Below, in pieces: positions 5,696 to 10,700 of a DNA stretch of 13,375 nt. The translations under genes were made by a program, and so were the position numbers. The stretch covers positions 1-13,375 of the forward strand of contig CAZZEX010000119.1 of assembly GCA_964653285.1 (NCBI GenBank), read 5' to 3'. This DNA is from CAZZEX01 sp964653285 (GTDB taxonomy: Bacteria; Chloroflexota; Anaerolineae; B4-G1). Each line of letters starts with the position of its first letter. Within the stretch, counting starts at the first letter, position 1. Under the pieces are notes generated by a model, which did not search any database, was not told where the DNA came from, and was given only the letters and a program-made list of their open reading frames with translations.

Positions 5696-6587
5696 AGGAC
5701 TGATCCGGCAGACGAAAGTCGTCAATGTGATCCAGGTTCAAACCGTTGAGCACAGTCATTACCTGTTCCCGTTCCAGCAACACCAACCAGCGCCCGGACT
5801 CAAGCTGGTGGCAAGTCAGGCCAGGCGGCAAACTTCCCGCTCGTAGCGCCCGTCTCAGGGACGTCTCCGGGGAGAAAAAGAGTTCCAGTCGCAGCTTTTG
5901 ATCTACGACCCGTTTGAGTTCGCTGGGCCGGCCCACGGCCACCAGTTCGCCGTCGCGCATGATGCCCACGCGCTGAATGATTTTTTCCGCCTCTATCGCA
6001 TCGTGCGTGATAAAGATGATCGTGGTGCCACGCTCATGGTTAAAGTTGCGCAACACGTCCCAAACCAACCTGCGGCGCTGAGGGTCAAGGTCATTCGTCG
6101 GTTCGTCCAGGATCAGCACGGGAGGAGAGCCGACCATTGCCACGGCCAGCCGCAGCAGCCGCCGCTGGCCTCCGGACAGTCGTGTGCTGTACTCGTGGCG
6201 TAGCTCTTGCATCTGCCACAGCTCCAACAGCGCGTCCCGTTCCTGGCGAGCCCCGGCGCGACTCATCCCGCGCAGGTGAGCGGTGAAAAAGAGCGCCTCG
6301 CCCACGGTAAGAATGTTGAGCGCGTGGGTCTCCTGGGGCATGTACCCCACGTTCAGCGGGACGTGCAGGGGGTCCTGGTCGACCCTCTGGTCGAATAGCT
6401 TGATGCTGCCGGAACTGCTGCACAACAGGTTCACCATCTGGCGAACGAGCGTGCTCTTGCCCGCCCCGTTGTCCCCCAGGATGCCAAAGATTTCCCCCTG
6501 GTCAATCTGCAGCGTGATGTTCTTGTTGGCCGGCCGCGCCTGCCCCGGATAAATCTTGACCAGGTCCCGGATATCGTACACAATCAA
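5487..6587 (-). CDS. ABC transporter ATPase with its native C-terminus lost
   Basis: The start is best placed at TTG 6587, with GGGAG 9 nt upstream; GTG 6581 is next best, and an in-frame extension to 6719 lacks family similarity. Walker A GDNGAGKST is at 38-46, the Q-loop in NVGYMPQE, signature RLSGGQRRLLRLA, Walker B VLILDEPTNDLD and the H-loop in IFITHD. The ATP-binding machinery is complete. Near residue 297 (DDFRLPDQS, about 5697-5705) a domain end such as SLEDVFL is expected, but the frame instead runs antisense to the nucleotidyltransferase until 5487. A permease gene would normally follow and is absent. The last ~70 residues are probably artefactual; the product may be unstable. Confidence 0.8.
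   Translation of the reverse strand: MIVYDIRDLVKIYPGQARPANKNITLQIDQGEIFGILGDNGAGKSTLVRQMVNLLCSSSGSIKLFDQRVDQDPLHVPLNVGYMPQETHALNILTVGEALFFTAHLRGMSRAGARQERDALLELWQMQELRHEYSTRLSGGQRRLLRLAVAMVGSPPVLILDEPTNDLDPQRRRLVWDVLRNFNHERGTTIIFITHDAIEAEKIIQRVGIMRDGELVAVGRPSELKRVVDQKLRLELFFSPETSLRRALRAGSLPPGLTCHQLESGRWLVLLEREQVMTVLNGLNLDHIDDFRLPDQSFNFVLVYHREALAHARFLEKRLATADGREDSQSIRRVCVSRIRSVLLCHGRRAGCLRTPRGLGKSGGRR
5673..5846 (+). pseudogene. HepT (HEPN RNase toxin) start, cut after about ten codons
   Basis: ATG 5673 lies 23 bp before the end of the nucleotidyltransferase gene. It opens MVDQDKVEGLI, which is how HepT/DUF86 toxins often begin (MVDxxxV). Near 5694-5705 the sequence becomes the antisense of the ABC ATPase gene and the frame continues meaninglessly to 5846. 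The Rx4-6H RNase motif and the rest of the four-helix HEPN domain are gone. The call depends on position and about ten residues, so it is modest. Confidence 0.5.
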
Positions 6588-6617
6588 GGCAACTCTCTCC
6601 CTAATCACCTCGTCTGT

Positions 6618-6646
6618 TTGCAATGCAATTCGGGATATGTCATAAT
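6618..6646 (+). promoter_or_regulatory. Promoter of the small gene at 6689
   Basis: TTGCAA (6618-6623), a 17-bp spacer and CATAAT (6641-6646) with TGT before the -10. The expected start near 6653 leaves a short leader with a GAGGTGA ribosome binding site before ATG 6689. Confidence 0.6.
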
Positions 6647-6688
6647 TTTGGTGTCTCGATAACATCCTCTCGTGCGAGGTGAACGAAT

Positions 6689-6925
6689 ATGGCAAACCAA
6701 GTAGTCGTGACGTCACCAATAGGCCAGGCCACTCTGCGTCCGTTGCTCGAAGCGGCGATGCGCACTACCGACCATCACCGCTCTCTCAACCTGCCCACGC
6801 ACCCTCACCACAAGCATAACGGCATCAGAGACCGCATTGTAGCTTCCCCGGCCCCCACCCTGGACCAGGTACTGGACGGAATCGAGGATCTCATTGACCT
6901 GGCCCAGGACGTGGGTGCAGGCTAG
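6689..6925 (+). CDS. Small protein of unknown function
   Basis: 78 residues, not recognised. ATG 6689 has GAGGTGA 7-8 nt upstream and a well-formed promoter at 6618-6646, so expression is likely. The first half is mixed (MANQVVVTSPIGQATLRPLL), the centre is His-rich (HHRSLNLPTHPHHKHN, about residues 29-44), and the last ~20 residues are an acidic amphipathic helix (TLDQVLDGIEDLIDLAQDVG). There is no signal peptide or membrane segment. The His cluster could bind metal, which is speculation. It is convergent with the coiled-coil protein gene, with a gap of 4 bp. It could be a remnant, like several neighbours, but start and stop look natural. Confidence 0.5.
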   Translation: MANQVVVTSPIGQATLRPLLEAAMRTTDHHRSLNLPTHPHHKHNGIRDRIVASPAPTLDQVLDGIEDLIDLAQDVGAG

Positions 6926-6929
6926 CCCC

Positions 6930-7337
6930 CTACGGCTCCAGCGAGCTAAAGTAATCCCGCACGTACTGCTTCAGCCCCAGCGGGATATAACTCCCCTCCA
7001 ACGCGGCGCCGGCCTGCGCGGCGTAGTCGGCGTAGACCTCTCGATAGGGCACACTAGCCCTGCCTCCCTCCGGGACCGGGAGCGGCACGTCGCCAACCGG
7101 CACTCCCTCGCCACCCTCGCGGCCCACCTCCACCCCCTCCCCCTCCTCGTCGAAGCGGTATGGCACGTAGACCTCGTCGTAGGGTGCGCCGGTGCCGGCG
7201 TCTTCGTGGTGCGAGGCTTGCGTCTGCTGGCCGCCGCCCGGCTGCTGTCCACCCGCCTGTCCACCCCCCCTCCCCGCGTCGGGGAGGGGCCGGGGGAGGG
7301 GTGCGCCGCCCTGACCGAGCGGCCGCCCCGTGCGCGG
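6930..7337 (-). pseudogene. C-terminal tail of the coiled-coil membrane protein, beyond an in-frame TGA
   Basis: This stretch is in exactly the same frame as the gene at 7338-8549, separated only by the TGA at 7338-7340. It reads through a Gly/Gln-rich linker (GGGQAGGQQPGGGQQ), then YDEVYVPYRFDEEGEG and a C-terminus VPYREVYADYAAQAGAALEG ending KQYVRDYFSSLEP. That end is of the type that closes this family in Chloroflexota proteins (from memory). So one base change, or a sequencing error, explains the split better than a separate gene. A GTG at 7166 could start a 78-aa product but has no ribosome binding site. The frame is 135 codons long from the TGA to the stop at 6930. Confidence 0.65.
7267..7289. 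repeat. GC-rich palindromic repeat, copy 2
   Basis: CCCCTCCCCG (7267-7276), loop CGT, CGGGGAGGGG (7280-7289): perfect 10-nt arms. More G-rich sequence (CCGGGGGAGGGG) follows. It lies in the tail frame 3' of the in-frame TGA and is read there as LPRPLPDAGRGG. Confidence 0.75.
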
Positions 7338-8549
7338 TCAGGTGGAACCGGCCTGGGTGATCTGCTCTCGCCCCTCCTGCAACTGCGCCAGCGTGGACTC
7401 GACCGTCTCCTGCCGCTGCACCCGCTCCCCCGCCTCTCCCATCCGCTGCGCTGCCTCCCGGATTACCTCCCGCGCCTGGGCGATGTCGCCGCGCTCGATG
7501 GCCTCGGCGGCCTGGGCCAACTGCTCCGCCAACCCCTCCCCTGCGAGGAGAGGGGTTTGTTTAAGCGCCTCCGCTGCTTGGGCCAACTCGCGGGCCAGTT
7601 CGAGTTCCTCCTCGCGGGTCAGCAGTTCGCCCTTCGTACCGCTGTAGGCCGCCAGCGCCTGGGCCGCCGCCTGGTAATCGCCACGCGCCAGTGCCTCGGC
7701 GATGTCGCGGGTGAATTCGGAGTCGGCCATGCCCTCGGCGGCGCGTGCGAGACCGTCCTGCACGGTTGCCGCGCCGGGGTCCTGCAACTCCCCCAGCGCC
7801 TGCTCCGCCTCCGAAAGAGCCGCCACCGCCTCTTCCGGCGTCGCCCGCCCCTCGTCTGCATTGAGCGCAGCAATCGCCACCTCCAGTACCTGCAAGAGCG
7901 CCTCCCGCTCAGCCTCGGTCAACCCTTCGGCCCGGGCCACCTCCTCCCGCGCCGCCTCCAACTCCTCAATCTGCTCCTCGACGGCGGCACGCACGGCGGC
8001 CCGCTGGAGCAACACATCCTCCTGGGAGTTAGGCAGCCAGAGCGAGAGCGCCAGCGCGGCGGCCAGCACACCGAAGGCCAAGAGCGCCCGGCGAGAACCC
8101 CTCAACGGCAGCGTCACGCGGGGGTCAACGTGAGCGGCGGCGTCCAGCGCGTCGGCCAACTGCACCCGAGCCATCGCTGGCGTCGTCCGCAGCCAGCCGG
8201 CACCGATCTCCACCGCCGTCATCAGCCGCTCGGCCAGATCGAAGCGACGATCGAAGACGCGCGCCAGCCGAGACAGCGAGCGCGGCCGTAGCCAGACGAC
8301 CGCCAGTCCAACCGCCACGCCGGCGAGCGCCAGCAGCCCCGCTAACCCGGCCAGCACGCGCGCCACCAGCAGCGGCCACAGCCGCGCCACCAGCGCCAAG
8401 AGCAGCCCCACGCCAAGCCCAGCCGCCCCACCCCACGGCCCCCAGGCCAGGCTCTCAACCAGCCGCAGCCGCAGCCCCCAACGGCGCAGATAACTCCCAA
8501 GCCGACGGCGTGCTGTCATTGCCTCATGCTTCACCACTGCCTCAATCAT
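7338..8549 (-). CDS. Coiled-coil membrane protein (DUF4175-like), prematurely stopped
   Basis: 403 residues to a TGA, then open in the same frame for another 135. Two or three hydrophobic segments lie at about 36-87 and one at 153-172. Residues ~180-400 are a long Ala/Glu/Leu-rich helical region, probably coiled coil (EEQIEELEAAREEVARAEGL). A stretch between the membrane segments (RVFDRRFDLAERLMTAVEI) resembles DUF4175-like proteins found next to MoxR and ABC-2 genes. ATG 8549 has AAGG 7 nt upstream; Met11 (8519) is an alternative. Residues 331-340 come from palindromic repeat copy 3. Role unknown; an envelope scaffold or regulator of the ABC system is inference. Confidence 0.8.
   Translation of the reverse strand: MIEAVVKHEAMTARRRLGSYLRRWGLRLRLVESLAWGPWGGAAGLGVGLLLALVARLWPLLVARVLAGLAGLLALAGVAVGLAVVWLRPRSLSRLARVFDRRFDLAERLMTAVEIGAGWLRTTPAMARVQLADALDAAAHVDPRVTLPLRGSRRALLAFGVLAAALALSLWLPNSQEDVLLQRAAVRAAVEEQIEELEAAREEVARAEGLTEAEREALLQVLEVAIAALNADEGRATPEEAVAALSEAEQALGELQDPGAATVQDGLARAAEGMADSEFTRDIAEALARGDYQAAAQALAAYSGTKGELLTREEELELARELAQAAEALKQTPLLAGEGLAEQLAQAAEAIERGDIAQAREVIREAAQRMGEAGERVQRQETVESTLAQLQEGREQITQAGST
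7531..7557. repeat. GC-rich palindromic repeat, copy 3 (in coding sequence)
   Basis: AACCCCTCCCCT (7531-7542), loop GCG, AGGAGAGGGGTT (7546-7557); arms match at 11 of 12 positions. It is read in frame as QTPLLAGEGL inside the coiled-coil region, where Pro and Gly would interrupt the helix. Confidence 0.75.
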
Positions 8550-8553
8550 TTGT

Positions 8554-8582
8554 TTGCCTTAGTCAAACAGCCGTGCTATAAT
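8554..8582 (+). promoter_or_regulatory. Strong plus-strand promoter without an obvious gene
   Basis: TTGCCT (8554-8559), 17 bp, TATAAT (8577-8582) with TGC before it. It points into the 3' end of the permease gene on the other strand. No good plus-strand coding frame with a ribosome binding site follows. The 124-bp gap 8550-8673 holds nothing else but a purine/pyrimidine-biased tract with short TTGCCTC repeats. Confidence 0.5.
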
Positions 8583-8673
8583 CCCCTCAGAACCCTCACC
8601 TACACCCCGTCCCTGGCTAAATCTCTTCCCATCACCCTACCATCTGATCCCCTGCTTCTTGCCTCTTGCCTCT

Positions 8674-9651
8674 TTATTTCGTCTCCTGCCGGCGCACTCG
8701 CAGCACGGTTATCAACAGCAACACGAGCACCAGCGCCAGGCAGACTACAGTGTAGACGATCCAGGCAGAAGGGATCGGAATACGATGGGTGGCGTCTACG
8801 TCGTACCAGAAGTACAGAATGGCACTTTCCTCCTCCAGCATGATCTCAGAAGCTATGGCTGCGCTGATAGGACTCAAGCTGGCGATGAAGAAAACCAGGT
8901 ACATCAAAACGGCCTGAGCGATCCAGGAGAGTGAGTCGAAGTCGTACATAGAGGGGGCCACCAGGGCAATCGAGATCAACATCAGCACCGGCAACCCGAC
9001 CGTCAACAACAGCGCCGTAACGTAGGACAGCACAGTGGAGACGAGGGTGGTGCGCGCGAAGGAGGAAAATAAGAGACCCATGACGGCGAAGACAAGAGCA
9101 GTCACCAGCAGAATGACCAGGGCAATCGCTAACTCCTCCACCACCACGCCCCCCAGGACAAAGGCCAGGCTCTCCAGCGGCACCGCCGCCAGGATGAGCA
9201 AAAGCATGTACGTCAGCGCGGAGGAGAGTTTCCCGAAGACCAGTTTGCGGGCCGATAGGAGCGTCGTGCGCAGCAACTCGTAGGTCTTCCGCTCCCGCTC
9301 GCCGCTGATCGCCCCGGCGGTGAAGGCCGGCGTAATGAAGGCGACCATAAAGATCTCGATGATGACGACGCTGGCGAAGATGACCTTGCCCAGGTAGGCC
9401 ATCTCCGGCCCGCCACCCGGCCCGCGAGCGCTCGCGGTGTAAGCGTAATAAATGATCGAGGTGAAGCAGCTCAACAGCAGCAGATAGACGGTCAGGACGA
9501 CGAACGCCCGCGCGCCGCGCATACGCCCTCGCAGTTCCTTGATCAGAAGCGGGTTGGATTCGCGGCGCAGCCAACCTCTCCCCCGTCCCCTACCCTGCGA
9601 GGGGAGGAGGACCGGATGCAGTTTGGCCATTGTAGGCTCTTCTCCCACCAT
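8674..9651 (-). CDS. ABC-2 type transporter permease
   Basis: 325 residues from ATG 9651, which has AGGAGG only 3 nt upstream; ATG 9630 (318 aa) with GGGAGAAG at a better distance is equally possible. There are six or seven hydrophobic segments at about 49-70, 90-112, 144-170, 174-198, 205-232, 244-268 and 295-317, ending in a basic tail. Hallmarks of the GldF/NatB-like group are ESNPLLIKELRGRMR near the start and the coupling region ISGERERKTYELLRTT (115-130) after the second segment. It should form the membrane channel driven by the ATPase encoded 50 bp upstream. Palindromic repeat copy 4 encodes an LLPSQGRGRGRG insert before the first helix. Substrate unknown. Confidence 0.9.
   Translation of the reverse strand: MVGEEPTMAKLHPVLLPSQGRGRGRGWLRRESNPLLIKELRGRMRGARAFVVLTVYLLLLSCFTSIIYYAYTASARGPGGGPEMAYLGKVIFASVVIIEIFMVAFITPAFTAGAISGERERKTYELLRTTLLSARKLVFGKLSSALTYMLLLILAAVPLESLAFVLGGVVVEELAIALVILLVTALVFAVMGLLFSSFARTTLVSTVLSYVTALLLTVGLPVLMLISIALVAPSMYDFDSLSWIAQAVLMYLVFFIASLSPISAAIASEIMLEEESAILYFWYDVDATHRIPIPSAWIVYTVVCLALVLVLLLITVLRVRRQETK
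9577..9609. repeat. GC-rich palindromic repeat, copy 4 (in the permease N-terminus)
   Basis: CCTCTCCCCC is followed by the core CCCCTACCCTGCGAGGGGAGG (9587-9607), an imperfect palindrome around TGCGA. The same core recurs 81 bp away in copy 5. It adds about ten Gly/Arg/Pro residues to the permease. Confidence 0.65.
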
Positions 9652-9657
9652 AAACCT

Positions 9658-9690
9658 CCTATCCCTACCCCTACCCTGCGAGGAGAGGGA
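9658..9690. repeat. GC-rich palindromic repeat, copy 5 (between ATPase and permease genes)
   Basis: CCTATCCCTACCCCTACCCT then GCG and AGGAGAGGGA: an imperfect stem whose core CCCCTACCCTGCGAGG (9668-9683) is identical to copy 4. It nearly fills the 50-bp intergenic gap and could form a hairpin in the transcript between the two genes. Confidence 0.65.
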
Positions 9691-9701
9691 AGCACGTCGT
9701 C

Positions 9702-10649
9702 CTACGACACAATCCCCTTCGTTAGCCGCATGAACACGTCCTCCAGGCCGCCCGTTTCCTCGCTGAACAGCACCACCGGGAAGCCAGCGCTCACCATGTC
9801 GCTCAACAGCCGGGCCAATGCCTCGTCGTCCCCGGCGAACGTGACTTGCAGATCCCCCTCGCCGTTCCCGGCCACCGATTCAACGCGCGCCACATCCGGC
9901 CGGCCCGCCAGCCACGCTTGCGCCTCCTCGACCTGTCCCATCAGCCCCACCCTCACGATACGCCGGACTTGAATGCGCTTTCGCATCTCCTCCAGCGTAC
10001 CCGTCGCCACCAACCGCCCCGCCTCGATGATGCCGACGTGCGTGCAGACCTCCTCGATCTCGGAGAGGATGTGGGAGGAGACGAAGATGGTCTTACCCAT
10101 TGCCTGCAACTCGCGCAGGAGTTCGCGGATCTCGACCCGCGCCCGCGGGTCCAGGCCCGAGGCCGGCTCGTCGAGGATCAGCACTTGCGGGTCGTGGGCC
10201 AGCGCCCGGGCCAGGCACAGCCGCTGCTTCATCCCCCGCGAGAGCGCATCCACGTAGTCCTCCCGCCGGTGAGCCAGGTCCACCAACTCTAGCAAATCGT
10301 CCACCAGCCGGCAGCGAGTCGCCGGGGGAATCTCGTAGCAGGCGGCGAAAAAATCCAGATACTCCCAGACCTTCATATCGCCGTAGACGCCGAAGAAATC
10401 TGGCATGTAGCCGATGGTCCGCCGCACACTCCGCCGCTCCTTGAGCACCGATTGGCCCGCGACCCACGCCTCCCCGGCCGTTGGACGGAGCAGCGTCGCC
10501 AGGATACGCATCGTCGTCGTCTTGCCCGCCCCGTTCGGCCCGACGAAACCGAAGACCGCCCCCTCATTGACCGTTAGATCCAGTTCCTCCACCGCCGTCA
10601 GCCGGCCATACCGCTTGGTTAGTCTCCGCGTTTCGACAATCGTCGCCAT
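9702..10649 (-). CDS. ABC transporter ATPase
   Basis: 315 residues from ATG 10649, with AGGTGG close upstream; two GTG codons just before it (10655, 10652) are alternatives. Walker A GPNGAGKTT is at 37-45, signature LSRGMKQR at 136-143, Walker B VLILDEP at 156-162, the D-loop in SGLD and the H-loop in VSSH (H193). The Q-loop position in IGYMPDFFGVY holds Asp84 in place of Gln, and the signature is LSRGM rather than LSGGQ. Both variants are seen in this ABC-2 subgroup. The C-terminal domain ends GGLEDVFMRLT, the expected terminus, which the other ATPase in this window lacks. It powers the permease encoded next. Confidence 0.95.
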   Translation of the reverse strand: MATIVETRRLTKRYGRLTAVEELDLTVNEGAVFGFVGPNGAGKTTTMRILATLLRPTAGEAWVAGQSVLKERRSVRRTIGYMPDFFGVYGDMKVWEYLDFFAACYEIPPATRCRLVDDLLELVDLAHRREDYVDALSRGMKQRLCLARALAHDPQVLILDEPASGLDPRARVEIRELLRELQAMGKTIFVSSHILSEIEEVCTHVGIIEAGRLVATGTLEEMRKRIQVRRIVRVGLMGQVEEAQAWLAGRPDVARVESVAGNGEGDLQVTFAGDDEALARLLSDMVSAGFPVVLFSEETGGLEDVFMRLTKGIVS

Positions 10650-10667
10650 CACCACCTAACCCCCCCA

Positions 10668-10692
10668 CCCCCTTCCCTATCAGGGAAAGGGG
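10668..10692. repeat. GC-rich palindromic repeat, copy 6 (intergenic)
   Basis: CCCCCTTCCCT (10668-10678) and AGGGAAAGGGG (10682-10692) pair at 10 of 11 positions with the loop ATC. It fills the gap between the 808-aa gene and the ATPase gene. With no T-run after it on the minus strand it is more likely a repeat than an intrinsic terminator. Confidence 0.7.
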
Positions 10693-10700
10693 AGTTGCCA

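Noticed and set aside
6588..6719. Upstream extension of the ABC ATPase to 6719
   Set aside because: The 44 extra residues do not resemble the family, they cross the plus-strand promoter and start of the small gene, and a TTG with a good ribosome binding site lies at 6587.
7338..7340. TGA as a selenocysteine codon
   Set aside because: No Cys or Sec-type context, no SECIS-like hairpin immediately after it, and TGA is used as a normal stop by other genes in the window.
6894..8291. 465-codon plus-strand open frame
   Set aside because: It is the antisense of the coiled-coil gene; its Leu/Arg/Gln-rich low-complexity product follows from the GC-rich opposite strand.
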